A DNA stretch of 64,000 nt, taken from NCBI RefSeq assembly GCF_031085175.1, contig NZ_JAVHUY010000005.1, positions 186,001 to 250,000 of the forward strand. Reading direction: 5' to 3'. The stretch is from Phytohabitans maris. GTDB lineage: Bacteria; Actinomycetota; Actinomycetes; Mycobacteriales; Micromonosporaceae. Numbering within the stretch: position 1 is the first letter of the stretch; the number at the start of each line of letters is the position of its first letter. A model generated the notes under the pieces. The model was not told the origin of the DNA and did no database searches. It saw only the letters and a program-made list of their open reading frames with translations. Both the position numbers and the translations under genes were made by a program. Of this stretch, positions 8,302 through 16,915 are shown one piece after another.

Positions 8302-9111
8302 ATGAGCGGGACGAACGCCACGAGACACACACGCCCAGCGGGCTCGGCCACGCGGTCGACATCGGTGAAGGTGGTGTCCCGAACCGAGGCGGGAGTCGCC
8401 GTCGTCGCGGTCGCCGCTGCGGGGCGCTCACCCATCGGTCCGGTCACCAACGCCACGTGGGCCTGGTCGGTACGGCGCTTCGCCCGTGCCCTGATGTGGA
8501 CCCTGCCCGCGTACGCCATCGTGTACGGCGCGGTGACGCTGGGCCGCTGGGACGGCGTGGCACCACTGCCGTACCTGGCGGACGGCCGGGTCCTGCACCT
8601 GGTCGGCTGGGTGGTGGCGGTGTGGCTGGGCCTGATGGCGCTGGTGGCCCTGGCCGGCCTGCTGGCCGCCGCCCGTAGCCGCCGCAGCGCCGCGGTCGGC
8701 CTCATGGTCGGCCTGACCGGTACGGTGCTGTGGCTCCCGTTCGCCGCGCTGCCGGGCGACACCCCCGTGTACGGCCTGGACGCGCACACCCTCTCCCTGG
8801 CCGGCGGTGCCGTCTACTCGGCCGGCTGGGTGCTGGCCGGCTGGGCCGTGATGCACAGCCGCCTGTTCAGCAAGTCGGACGGCCTGCTGCTGATGGTCGC
8901 CGCCCCGCTGGTGGGCATCGCCGGCCTGCTCGTCGGTCCACTTCAGACGGTCGGCGCGATCTTCACGCTCGCCGCGGGCATCGGCATGTCCTGGACGGCG
9001 GGGCGCCACGTACCCAGCGTCCAGACCGCCGAGGAGACCCGTGCGGCGGCCGCGGCGGCGGGCACCCAGGCGGTCGCCGCGAAGGTGGCCACGACCGGCA
9101 GCGTCACCTGA
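8302..9111 (+). CDS. Hypothetical multi-spanning membrane protein
   Basis: A 269-residue protein with a charged, Ser/Thr/Arg-rich N-terminus of about 55 residues, then six likely transmembrane helices. They start near W-T-L-P-A-Y-A-I-V-Y-G, L-H-L-V-G-W-V-V-A-V-W, V-G-L-M-V-G-L-T-G, V-Y-S-A-G-W-V-L-A-G-W, L-L-M-V-A-A-P-L-V-G-I, and V-G-A-I-F-T-L-A-A-G. The C-terminus is Ala-rich and soluble. I recognise no family or catalytic motif. The ATG at 8302 is preceded by a GGGGAAGG-like site, and upstream in-frame codons look non-coding. Confidence 0.75.
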   Translation: MSGTNATRHTRPAGSATRSTSVKVVSRTEAGVAVVAVAAAGRSPIGPVTNATWAWSVRRFARALMWTLPAYAIVYGAVTLGRWDGVAPLPYLADGRVLHLVGWVVAVWLGLMALVALAGLLAAARSRRSAAVGLMVGLTGTVLWLPFAALPGDTPVYGLDAHTLSLAGGAVYSAGWVLAGWAVMHSRLFSKSDGLLLMVAAPLVGIAGLLVGPLQTVGAIFTLAAGIGMSWTAGRHVPSVQTAEETRAAAAAAGTQAVAAKVATTGSVT

Positions 9112-9182
9112 CGAGCCGCCGGCCTCGCGCGCCCGGCCCGACGTCCGAGGCGGCGGCGGAGGCTGCGCGGTGAGCGGGGAGA

Positions 9183-10031
9183 ATGCGAGCCGTGGAGCTG
9201 ATCACCGACCCGGACGACGAGCGGATCGCGGACTACCGGGCGCTGACCGACGTCGAGCTGCGGACGCGGTGGGAGCCGCCGCACGGGCTCTTCATCGCCG
9301 AAGGGGAGCTGGTGCTGCGGCGGGCGCTGCGGGCCGGCTACCGGGCCCGGTCGTACCTGCTGGACGCCAAGCGGGTCGAGCAGCTCGGCGACCTGGCCGG
9401 GGGCGGCGCGCCGGTGTACGCGGCCAGCCAGGAGATCCTGGCGAAGGCGACCGGCTTCCACGTGCACCGTGGCGTGCTCGCCTCGTTCCACCGCAAGGCG
9501 CTGCCCGGCGCGGACGAGGTGCTGGACGGCGCGCGGCGGGTGGCGATCCTCGAAGACGTCAACAACCACACCAACCTCGGCGCGGTCTTTCGCGGTGCGG
9601 CGGCGCTCGGCATCGACGGGGTGCTGCTCTCGCCCTCCTGCGCCGACCCGCTCTACCGGCGCAGCGTACGGGTGAGCATGGGCGAGGTGTTCGCGGTGCC
9701 GTACGCGACGCTGGCGCCCTGGCCGGCCGCCCTCGACCGGGTCAGGAGCGCCGGGTTCACCGTGCTGGCGATGACGCCGGCCGCCGACGCCGTACCCATG
9801 CAAGACCTGGACAAAACGGACCGGGCCCGGCCGGCGCTCCTCCTCGGCGCGGAGGGGCCGGGCCTGTCGCGCAAGGCCATCGACGGCAGCGACAAGCGGG
9901 TGGTCATCCCCATGCGGCGCGGGGTCGACTCGCTCAACGTGGCCGCCGCGGCGGCGGTCGCGTTCTGGGAGCTGGGCCGCGACGACGCGCCGGCCGCCGC
10001 CCCACCCCAGGCTGAGGACACGGCAGACTGA
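9183..10031 (+). CDS. TrmH/SpoU-family RNA 2'-O-methyltransferase
   Basis: A 282-residue SPOUT methyltransferase that should transfer a methyl group from SAM to a 2'-hydroxyl in rRNA or tRNA; the target base is unknown. The N-terminal substrate-binding domain (about residues 1-105) is followed by the knot domain. The three SpoU motifs are visible: N-N-H-T-N-L-G-A-V-F-R, then L-L-L-G-A-E-G-P-G-L-S, then V-V-I-P-M-R-R-G-V-D-S-L-N-V-A-A-A. A GTG three codons downstream of the ATG has better ribosome-site spacing and could be the true start. The PucR gene begins 4 bases after the stop. Confidence 0.93.
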   Translation: MRAVELITDPDDERIADYRALTDVELRTRWEPPHGLFIAEGELVLRRALRAGYRARSYLLDAKRVEQLGDLAGGGAPVYAASQEILAKATGFHVHRGVLASFHRKALPGADEVLDGARRVAILEDVNNHTNLGAVFRGAAALGIDGVLLSPSCADPLYRRSVRVSMGEVFAVPYATLAPWPAALDRVRSAGFTVLAMTPAADAVPMQDLDKTDRARPALLLGAEGPGLSRKAIDGSDKRVVIPMRRGVDSLNVAAAAAVAFWELGRDDAPAAAPPQAEDTAD

Positions 10032-10035
10032 CCTG

Positions 10036-11661
10036 GTGTTCCCTACCGTCCGTGAGGTCATCGCCCTCGCCCCCGTGCGCCACGGCGAGCCGCGCGTGGT
10101 GGCCGGCGAGGCCGGGCTGGACCGGCCGGTGCGGTGGGTGCACGTCGCCGAGGTGCCGGACATCGCGACCCTCCTGCGCGGCGGCGAGCTGGTGCTCACC
10201 ACCGGCATCGGGCTGCCGGCCGACGACGCGGGCATCCGGGCGTTCGTCGCGGACCTCGCCGACGTCGGCGTGGCCGGGCTGGTGGTCGAGCTCGGCCGCC
10301 GGTACACCGGGAGTGTCCCCAGGGTGATGGTCGCGGCCGCGCAGCGGCGCGGGATGCCGCTGGTGGAGCTGCGCCGGGCCACGCCGTTCGTGCGGATCAC
10401 CGAGGCGGTGCACGCGCTGATCGTGGACTCCCAGCTCACCGAGCTGCGGGCGACCGAGGAGATCCACCAGCGGTTCACCGAGCTCTCCGTCGAGGGGGCC
10501 GAGGCGGCCGAGGTGGTGCACCAGGCGGCCGCGCTGGCCGGGTGCCCGGTGGTGCTGGAAAACCTGGCCCGGCAGGTGCTCGCGTACGACCCCGCCGGCG
10601 ACAGCGCCGAGCTGCTGCTGGACGGGTGGGAGCAGCACTCGCGGCGGATCCAGCCGGCCGGGCGCACCGCGTACGACGCGGACGCGGGCTGGCTCGTCAC
10701 CACCGTCGGCGCGCGTGGGCAGGACTGGGGGCGGCTGCTGGCCCGGTGGGCGGGGGAGGGGCCGCCACCGACCCGCCTCTCCATCCTCCTCGAACGCGCC
10801 GCCTCCACGCTCGCCCTCGGCCGCCTCATCCGCCGCGACGCCGAAGGCCTCGAACACCAGCTCCACCGCACCCTCCTCACCGCCCTGCTCGACCACACCC
10901 GGCCGGTGGACGAGGTGGCGCTGCGGGCGCGGGCGCTCGGGGTACCGCTGGACCGCCGCCACCTCGTCGGCGTGGTCGTGCGGCACCGGGGCGAGGAGCC
11001 CGCGCTCGACGCCGCCCGCCTGCGCGACCTGGCCGAGGCGGTGAGCCACGCGCTGCGCGAGGCTGCCCTCACCGGCCTGGCCGGCCCGCTCGACGACCAC
11101 GCGGTGGGCGCTCTGGTCGCGCTGCCGCCGGCCGCGGACGACGAGCGGTCGCTCGCCGCGTTCGCCGCCGCCTTGCACCGGGTACGGGGTGTGGCCGTGC
11201 CCGCCGTCGTCGTCGCGGCCGGGTCCCGGGTGGAGTCGCCGCGGGACGCCCGTCGCTCCCTTGTGGAGGCTCGGCAGGTGGCCGACGCGGCGCGGCACGG
11301 GCGGCGGGACGTACCGGTGTTCCGCCTGCCGCACGTGGGGCTGGCCGGCCTGCTGCACCTGCTCCGTGACGAGCCGCGGCTACAGACCTTTGTGGAGCGT
11401 GAGCTGGGCGGCCTGCTGGCGTACGACGCCCGGCATCCCAAGGAGCGCTTGCTCGGCACGCTCCGGGCCTATTTGGACAGTGGCCGCAACAAGTCGGCGG
11501 CGGCCGCGGCGGCGCACCTGTCCCGGCCGGCGCTGTACGAGCGGCTGGCCCGCATCGAGCGGATCCTCGACGCCGACCTGGACGCCGTCGACACCTGCCT
11601 CTCGCTGCACGTGGCGCTGCTGGCTCTGGACGCTCTCCGCGAGCAGAACATGAAACATTGA
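10036..11661 (+). CDS. PucR family transcriptional regulator
   Basis: A 541-residue regulator of the PucR (purine catabolism) family. The N-terminal ligand-type domain (about residues 1-120) contains R-W-V-H-V-A-E-V-P-D-I and G-G-E-L-V-L-T-T-G-I-G-L. A GGDEF-like central region follows. The C-terminal PucR helix-turn-helix reads R-N-K-S-A-A-A-A-A-A-H-L and Y-E-R-L-A-R-I-E-R-I-L. Family members respond to purine or amino-acid metabolites. No purine genes are in the window, so the target is unknown. It sits 4 bases behind the methyltransferase gene and is probably co-transcribed. Confidence 0.92.
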   Translation: MFPTVREVIALAPVRHGEPRVVAGEAGLDRPVRWVHVAEVPDIATLLRGGELVLTTGIGLPADDAGIRAFVADLADVGVAGLVVELGRRYTGSVPRVMVAAAQRRGMPLVELRRATPFVRITEAVHALIVDSQLTELRATEEIHQRFTELSVEGAEAAEVVHQAAALAGCPVVLENLARQVLAYDPAGDSAELLLDGWEQHSRRIQPAGRTAYDADAGWLVTTVGARGQDWGRLLARWAGEGPPPTRLSILLERAASTLALGRLIRRDAEGLEHQLHRTLLTALLDHTRPVDEVALRARALGVPLDRRHLVGVVVRHRGEEPALDAARLRDLAEAVSHALREAALTGLAGPLDDHAVGALVALPPAADDERSLAAFAAALHRVRGVAVPAVVVAAGSRVESPRDARRSLVEARQVADAARHGRRDVPVFRLPHVGLAGLLHLLRDEPRLQTFVERELGGLLAYDARHPKERLLGTLRAYLDSGRNKSAAAAAAHLSRPALYERLARIERILDADLDAVDTCLSLHVALLALDALREQNMKH

Positions 11662-11722
11662 CGCGTTTCCCGATAGCCGATTTACTTGCGGGTAACATTT
11701 ATCGTCCTCGAAGGGACGCGTC

Positions 11723-12955
11723 ATGAGAAAGACTTCCCTGGCGACGACGCTGCTGCTCGGCGCCCTCGCGGTCGCGCCTTCCACGGCGAGCGCCGCCCCC
11801 TCCACGGCGAGCGCCGCCCCCTCCACGGCGAGCGCCGGACCCTACACCGTGAGCGCCGCACCGGCCGCGCTGCGCGAGGTGCTGCTCGTCGGCAACGCGT
11901 ACGGCGGCACGGTCAGCTTCGTCGACGAGCGGACGTTCGAGGTCCTGGGCACCCTGGACGTCATCCCCGACCTGCAGCAGCGCCTCGACGAGATGAACCT
12001 GGTCGAGCGCGCCGCGTACGAGGTGGTCCGTGCGGAGAACGGCGACAAGCTGGTCGACGACGTGGCCGTCTCGCCGGACGGCCGGATCATGTACGTCTCC
12101 CGCTCCAACCTGCCCGACGTGGTCGCCATCGACCTGGTCACGCACCAGCAGGTGTGGCGTTTCGAGCTGGAGGGCTTCCACGCCGACCACATGGCGATCT
12201 CGCCCGACGGCAGCCGGATCATCGTCTCGGACACGACCGTGAACGAGGCGCAGGTGATCAACGCGGCCACCGGTCAGGAAGTGGCCGAGTTTCCCACCGG
12301 CGCCTACCCCCACGCCAACGACTACTCGCCGGACGGCACCCGCCTCTACAACTCCAGCATCGGCGCGGTCTCCCTGCCGCGGTGGCTGGAGTGGGCCAAG
12401 GGCGCCAAGCGGCTCACCGTGGTCGACCCGAGGACGTTCCAGGTGACCCGCACGTACGAGTTCGAGCACGGCGTGCGCCCGGCGGTCTTCACCCCCGACA
12501 ACCGCACCATGTACGCGCAGCTGTCGTACCTCAACGGCCTCGTCGAGTACGACCTGGTGGCCGGGCGGATCGTGCGCACGGTCAACCTGCCCTACAGCGA
12601 GGAGGGGCAGGCCACCGATCCGGACGACTACCCGGGCAACTCGGCGCACCACGGCATCGCGATGTCCGGCGACGGCACCAAGCTCTGCGTGGCCGGCACG
12701 ATCGACGACTACGCCGCGATCCTCGACCGCCCGGCGCTCACCACCCAGCGGATCGTGCCGGTGGGCGACATCCCGTACTGGGCGCAGAGCAGCTTCGACG
12801 GCCGCTACTGCTACGTGACGCTGAGCGGCGACGACGAGATGGCCGTGCTCTCGTACGCCACCGGCGACGTGGTCGCGCGGGTCCCGGTCGGCGACTTCCC
12901 GCAGCGCGAGCGGAACGCCAAGCTCAGCCCTGAGGCGATCGCCGCGCTGCCCTGA
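11723..12955 (+). CDS. Secreted YncE-like beta-propeller protein
   Basis: A 410-residue exported protein. The signal peptide begins M-R-K-T-S-L-A-T-T-L-L-L-G-A-L and ends at an Ala-rich cleavage area near residue 25. A short T-A-S-A-A-P-S repeat follows. The rest is a YVTN/YncE seven-bladed propeller with repeated phrases such as V-A-V-S-P-D-G-R-I-M-Y-V-S, M-A-I-S-P-D-G-S-R-I-I-V, Y-S-P-D-G-T-R-L-Y-N-S and I-A-M-S-G-D-G-T-K-L-C-V. Such proteins bind proteins, DNA or metal enzymes; no catalytic residues are evident. It has its own upstream gap of about 60 bases and a hairpin after the stop. Confidence 0.87.
   Translation: MRKTSLATTLLLGALAVAPSTASAAPSTASAAPSTASAGPYTVSAAPAALREVLLVGNAYGGTVSFVDERTFEVLGTLDVIPDLQQRLDEMNLVERAAYEVVRAENGDKLVDDVAVSPDGRIMYVSRSNLPDVVAIDLVTHQQVWRFELEGFHADHMAISPDGSRIIVSDTTVNEAQVINAATGQEVAEFPTGAYPHANDYSPDGTRLYNSSIGAVSLPRWLEWAKGAKRLTVVDPRTFQVTRTYEFEHGVRPAVFTPDNRTMYAQLSYLNGLVEYDLVAGRIVRTVNLPYSEEGQATDPDDYPGNSAHHGIAMSGDGTKLCVAGTIDDYAAILDRPALTTQRIVPVGDIPYWAQSSFDGRYCYVTLSGDDEMAVLSYATGDVVARVPVGDFPQRERNAKLSPEAIAALP
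11774..11836 (+). repeat. 21-nt tandem repeat, three copies, coding
   Basis: Three in-frame copies of a 21-base unit with core TCCACGGCGAGCGCC lie in the N-terminal linker of the propeller gene, with part of a fourth after them. They encode S-T-A-S-A-A-P repeats just behind the signal peptide. The second and third copies are identical. The copy number is likely to vary between strains, changing the length of an exported linker. Confidence 0.8.
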
Positions 12956-12957
12956 GC

Positions 12958-13023
12958 GTGATCAACGCTCCCCTCAAGCGGTTCTAGCGAGCTTTCGGAG
13001 TCGGGGTGATGGGCTTCGATCAC
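12958..13023. terminator. Degenerate GTGATCAA-type hairpin between convergent genes
   Basis: The gap between the propeller gene and murL starts with GTGATCAACGCTCCCCTCA and ends with CTTCGATCAC. The outer six bases pair exactly and the interior pairs partly. The left side matches the better-preserved elements at 15744 and 63604. It probably terminates both converging genes. Confidence 0.55.
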
Positions 13024-13042
13024 AGCGTGGGGAGAGCGTTGG

Positions 13043-14347
13043 TCACGGGGTGACGAGGGTGGCGAAGCCGGGCAGGACGAAGTTGGTCCCGCCCGGGGTG
13101 AAGACGTCGGAGCTGGCGGCCGCCGTCCACGCGGCAGCGGGGACGGCGGCCGCCAGCTCCGACACCACCGGCGCGTCCACCCACTCCGCACTGTCGCGGA
13201 GCAGGGACAGGGCGACGACCGACTCCTCGACCTCGCCCACGCACTCGAACGGCTTGTGCCCGTCGAGGCCGAGCAGCTCCTTGTACCCCTGGATCTGCGT
13301 CTGGTCGGCCAGCAGGTCGGCGCCGAAGATGGCGACCAGCCGGGCGCGGGGCATGAACGGGGCCATCGCCAGGAAGACGAAGCGGCACTTCGGGCAGTGG
13401 CCGCACCAGCGGGCGCTCGGGTCGCGCAGCTTGAACGCGGCGTTGCAGCTGGTCACCACCGCGTCGTACCTGGTGTGCGCGGCGAACAGCCGGGCGATGT
13501 GCAGCTCGGAGAGGGGGCGCAGCAGCGAGAAGTACGCGTCCGCGAGCCCCGCCTGCCCGGCCAGCGCCTCGCGCAGCAGCCCTTCCGCCTCGACGCCCTT
13601 GGACCACTGGTGGTTGATCTCGTGGCCGTTCCAGACCAGGTTGGGGTCGGAGGCGGAGCGCTCGTTGGACATCACCACCGGCCCGAGCCCGTGCAGGGTG
13701 GCGGTGGCGACCGCGATCAGCGAGTTGATCGCGGTGACCGGGATGTGGCCGTTGAGCGCGCCGGCCGCGTTGAGCTCGAAGAGCTTGGGGTCGATCGCGC
13801 GGCGGGCGGCCAGCGGGGTGAGCCCCGACGCGGCGAAGACCGACTGGATCACCCAGTTGGGGTTGACCGCGAACGGCACCGGGTCGAGCCCGCCCGCGCG
13901 CAGCGCCTCCAGCGTGACGATCGAGTCCTTGCCGCCGCCGACCGGGCTGAGCGGCCGCCCGCCGGCCACCGAGACCGGGGTCGCGGGCGGGGCGGCGGGC
14001 GCCGACACCGAGAGCGAGAGCACGTGCGGCAGGTCGTTGCGGTACGCGTACTCGGCCATGCCCTTGGTGTAGACGGCGTCGAGCAGCGCGGCGGCGGCCG
14101 GGCTCAGCGGCGTGGTGGTCGTGATCTCCGGCGGCGCGCCGACCTTGAAGTAGCTCACCCCGGCCACGAGGTGCAGCAGCTCCAGCACCTTGTGGAACGC
14201 GGCCGGCGGCTCCCGGTCGGCAACCGGAAATGTCACCGTCTCGGTGAATTCGAGCCCGTCCAGCGCGTACGGCAAGCGCGCCACGCCGGTCGCCGGGTCG
14301 AACGTGAGCGCCGGAAAGGACAGCCGCCGGAATCGCGTCTCAAGCAC
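13043..14347 (-). CDS. murL: UDP-MurNAc-L-Ala-L-Glu epimerase (MurL)
   Basis: MurL converts the terminal L-Glu of UDP-MurNAc-L-alanyl-L-glutamate to D-Glu in an ATP-dependent way. With MurD2 it replaces the usual glutamate racemase/MurD route to D-Glu in peptidoglycan. The 434-residue protein has a PP-loop-like G-G-G-K-D-S at 137-142. It also has a conserved N-G-H-E-I-N-H-Q-W-S-K segment and a Cys cluster R-W-C-G-H-C-P-K-C near the C-terminus. The GTG start at 14347 leaves 46 bases to the divergent murD2, whose presence strongly supports the call. An open frame continues upstream only over murD2 and was not used. Confidence 0.87.
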   Translation of the reverse strand: MLETRFRRLSFPALTFDPATGVARLPYALDGLEFTETVTFPVADREPPAAFHKVLELLHLVAGVSYFKVGAPPEITTTTPLSPAAAALLDAVYTKGMAEYAYRNDLPHVLSLSVSAPAAPPATPVSVAGGRPLSPVGGGKDSIVTLEALRAGGLDPVPFAVNPNWVIQSVFAASGLTPLAARRAIDPKLFELNAAGALNGHIPVTAINSLIAVATATLHGLGPVVMSNERSASDPNLVWNGHEINHQWSKGVEAEGLLREALAGQAGLADAYFSLLRPLSELHIARLFAAHTRYDAVVTSCNAAFKLRDPSARWCGHCPKCRFVFLAMAPFMPRARLVAIFGADLLADQTQIQGYKELLGLDGHKPFECVGEVEESVVALSLLRDSAEWVDAPVVSELAAAVPAAAWTAAASSDVFTPGGTNFVLPGFATLVTP

Positions 14348-14393
14348 ACGCCATACTAGGCCGAACCAGCCAAACAGCGAGTGAGGAGACCAC

Positions 14394-15731
14394 GTGCGCC
14401 TGGCTGACCTGCGCGGCCGTACCGTCGCGGTGTGGGGCTCGGGGCGCGAGGGGGTGGCCGCGGCGGCGGCGATCGCGGCGTACGGGCCGGCCCGCCTCGT
14501 GGCCGTGGACGACAAGGCCAACTTCCTGTCGCTCGACTGGGCGCACAGCAAGGCCAGCGACGTGCCGCTGGTCACCGGCGAGGCCTGCCACGGCGAGCTG
14601 ATGGGCGCCGAGGTGATCGTGCGCTCGCCGGGCGTGCCGCAGACCCACCCGTGGATCGTGGCGGCGCGCGAGCGGGGAATCACGGTCACCGGTGGCACCG
14701 CCTTGTGGATGGCCGACCACGCCGCCGCGACCGTGGGCGTGACCGGCAGCAAGGGCAAGAGCACCACGTCCAGCCTGATCAGCCACCTGCTGACCGCGGC
14801 CGGCCGCCCCAACGTCTTCGGCGGCAACATCGGCGTGCCGCTGCTCGACCTGCCCGACGCCGGGCAGTACGTGCTGGAGCTCTCCAGCTACCAGTGCGGC
14901 GACCTCACCGACTCACCCCGGGTGGCGGTGGTGACCGCGCTCTTCCCCGAGCACCTGGACGCGCACGGCGGCGAGCGGGAGTACTACCGGGACAAGCTCA
15001 ACCTCATCGCGCACGGCCCGGAGACCGTGGTGGTCAACGGGTTGGACGAGCGGCTCGCCGCCGAGATCGGCGACCGGCCGGCGGTGCGGGCCGGGCTGCC
15101 CGACTCGTACCACGTGCGGGACGGGATCGTGTACCAGGCGGCGGTGCCGCTGTTCGAGCGGGCGGCGCTGCCGCTGGTCGGCCGGCACAACGAGCGCAAC
15201 CTCTGCGTCGCGCTCGCGGTCCTGGAGGCGCTCGGCGTCGACACCGTCGCGGCGGCCGACACGCTCGCCGCGGCGGCCAAGAGCTTCGCCGCGCTGCCGC
15301 ACCGGCTCACCGAGATCCAGGACCCGTCCGGGCTGACGTTCGTCGACGACACGCTCGCGACCAGCCCGTACGCCTCCATGCACGCGATCGACGCCTACGA
15401 CGGGCGGCCGCTCACGGTCATCGTCGGCGGCACCGACCGGGGCCTCGACTACACCCCGCTGCGCGAGCACCTGACCGGCCGCGAGCTCACCGTGATCGGC
15501 ATTCCCGACAGCGGCGCGCGGATCGTGGCCGCCCTGGAGGGGCTGCCCGGCGTCCGCACCGAGGCGGCCGACGACCTGGTCGCCGCGGTCCGGCTGGCCC
15601 GCGAGCTGACCCCGCCCGGCGGGGCGGTGCTGCTCTCGCCGGCCGCACCGAGCTACGGCCACTTCCGCAACTTCGAGCACCGCTCCGAGGTCTTCGCTCA
15701 AGCCGTGCGGGACACCGCCCCCACCGTCTAG
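14394..15731 (+). CDS. murD2: UDP-MurNAc-L-alanine--L-glutamate ligase (MurD2)
   Basis: A 445-residue Mur ligase that joins glutamate to UDP-MurNAc-L-Ala. Next to murL it is best read as the MurD2 type that uses L-Glu. The N-terminal UDP-binding domain begins V-A-V-W-G-S-G-R-E-G. The ATP loop is G118-S-K-G-K-S-T, followed by E-L-S-S-Y-Q and the central-domain H-N-x-x-N motif (R-H-N-E-R-N-L). The C-terminal domain contains P-H-R-L-T-E and D-D-T-L-A-T-S-P, and ends with S-P-A-A-P-S-Y-G-H-F. The GTG start has GAGGAG 6 bases upstream. Without murL next to it, plain MurD would be the default call. Confidence 0.87.
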   Translation: MRLADLRGRTVAVWGSGREGVAAAAAIAAYGPARLVAVDDKANFLSLDWAHSKASDVPLVTGEACHGELMGAEVIVRSPGVPQTHPWIVAARERGITVTGGTALWMADHAAATVGVTGSKGKSTTSSLISHLLTAAGRPNVFGGNIGVPLLDLPDAGQYVLELSSYQCGDLTDSPRVAVVTALFPEHLDAHGGEREYYRDKLNLIAHGPETVVVNGLDERLAAEIGDRPAVRAGLPDSYHVRDGIVYQAAVPLFERAALPLVGRHNERNLCVALAVLEALGVDTVAAADTLAAAAKSFAALPHRLTEIQDPSGLTFVDDTLATSPYASMHAIDAYDGRPLTVIVGGTDRGLDYTPLREHLTGRELTVIGIPDSGARIVAALEGLPGVRTEAADDLVAAVRLARELTPPGGAVLLSPAAPSYGHFRNFEHRSEVFAQAVRDTAPTV

Positions 15732-15743
15732 AGCTTCCGGTTC

Positions 15744-15803
15744 CCGGTGATCAAAGCTCCCCTCACGTCGTTAGAACGACTTCGGGGGAGCTTCGATCAC
15801 CGG
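15744..15803. terminator. GTGATCAAAGCTCCC hairpin, likely bidirectional terminator
   Basis: Two 29-base arms (15744-15772 and 15775-15803) pair at 25 positions, plus one G-U pair. The left arm begins CCGGTGATCAAAGCTCCCC. The element starts 12 bases after the murD2 stop and lies between converging genes. There is no T tract. Confidence 0.7.
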
Positions 15804-15903
15804 CTTTGGGCTACCGCGACGCTCGTCGTGGTCCGGACCGTTGCTCCCGCGGCCTCACCCTCCGCGGTTGGTCGCGGTCACCCCGGCCCCTGCGGGCAGC
15901 CCG

Positions 15904-16842
15904 CTAGCCGCCCAGGGCGGCGACGAGCAGGCGCATCGAGCGGATCGCGGACCTGATCTCCTGGAGGTAGCGGCCCGGGGTGAGCGTGGGCTCGGGCAGG
16001 GCGAGCTCGTCGGCCAGGTGAGGGTCGACGCCGATCGTGTCGACGGCGCAGCCGTAGGGCAGGCCGAGCGTGCGGACCGCGTCGCAGTGCTGGAACGGTA
16101 CGTAGATCGGGGCGGTCACCACCAGCAGCCGGTCGCCCTGGGCCAGCGCCGCCCGCTTGGCCCAGAAGCGCTGGGTGTCGGCGGTGTGCGCGCGGCGCCG
16201 CCCGGGCTCGGACGAGGGCGCCGCCAGCACCGCGACCCGCGGGCCTTCGGCGGGGGCGTATGTGCGCACCGACCAGGAGCCGTCCGGCGCGTCGTCCGCC
16301 TCGACCGGGTCGTCGACCTTGAACGCCCGCCGCACGCCCAGGTCGAGCACGTCCACCTCGCTGCGGCAGCCGTCGACCGGCGGGAGGGCCCGCTCGGCCG
16401 GCGAGAGCGGGCGGAAGCTGCCCAGCACGCCCACCCCGCCGGCGACGGTGCCCCGGTGCAGCAGGTGCGCGGCGTACGCGGTGCGCCGCAGGCAGGCGTG
16501 CGCGAGCCCGCCGAGCACCAGCACGTGCCGGTAGTCGCGGCGCGGCGGCGGCTTGGCGCCGACCATGCCGAGCGCCTCGGCGGAGGCCGTGACCAGCGTG
16601 GCGACCTCGGGGTCGAGGTCGGGCTCGACGGCGTCCGGCCGCTCGGCGCCGCCCCGGAAGTCCCAGTGCGCCGCCGAGAACGCGTCCAGCCACCCCAGCA
16701 GGGAAGGGCTGTCGCCGCCGGGCCACTGGCCGCCGAACGCCGTGACGAGGTCGCGGAGGGGCGTGGAAGTGATCCAGCGAGCCACGCCGTCGAGCACGGC
16801 GGCTGGCTCGCCGGACGGGAGCGGGACCGGCTGCACGTGCAC
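15904..16842 (-). CDS. Hypothetical protein
   Basis: A 312-residue soluble protein. Hydrophobic beta-strand-like runs alternate with loops: Y-R-H-V-L-V-L-G-G-L-A-H-A near residue 105, P-R-V-A-V-L-A-A-P-S-S-E-P near 200, and R-L-L-V-V-T-A-P-I-Y-V-P-F-Q near 235. This alpha/beta pattern recalls DUF218/SanA-type proteins, which act at the cell envelope, but no diagnostic motif settles it. No signal peptide or membrane helix is seen. It converges on murD2 and is divergent from the aminotransferase gene with a 73-base gap. Confidence 0.72.
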   Translation of the reverse strand: MHVQPVPLPSGEPAAVLDGVARWITSTPLRDLVTAFGGQWPGGDSPSLLGWLDAFSAAHWDFRGGAERPDAVEPDLDPEVATLVTASAEALGMVGAKPPPRRDYRHVLVLGGLAHACLRRTAYAAHLLHRGTVAGGVGVLGSFRPLSPAERALPPVDGCRSEVDVLDLGVRRAFKVDDPVEADDAPDGSWSVRTYAPAEGPRVAVLAAPSSEPGRRRAHTADTQRFWAKRAALAQGDRLLVVTAPIYVPFQHCDAVRTLGLPYGCAVDTIGVDPHLADELALPEPTLTPGRYLQEIRSAIRSMRLLVAALGG

Positions 16843-16915
16843 CGTCGGATCTTAACGGGCGGGGCGGTTACAGACTGTAGGTTGCCTCGCGGGCCGCGCC
16901 GTTGGAAAGTGCGGT

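Noticed and set aside
8943-11459. 838-codon minus-strand frame opposite the methyltransferase and PucR genes
   Set aside because: Ser/Arg/Ala-rich antisense translation; the plus strand encodes two recognised families with coupled starts.
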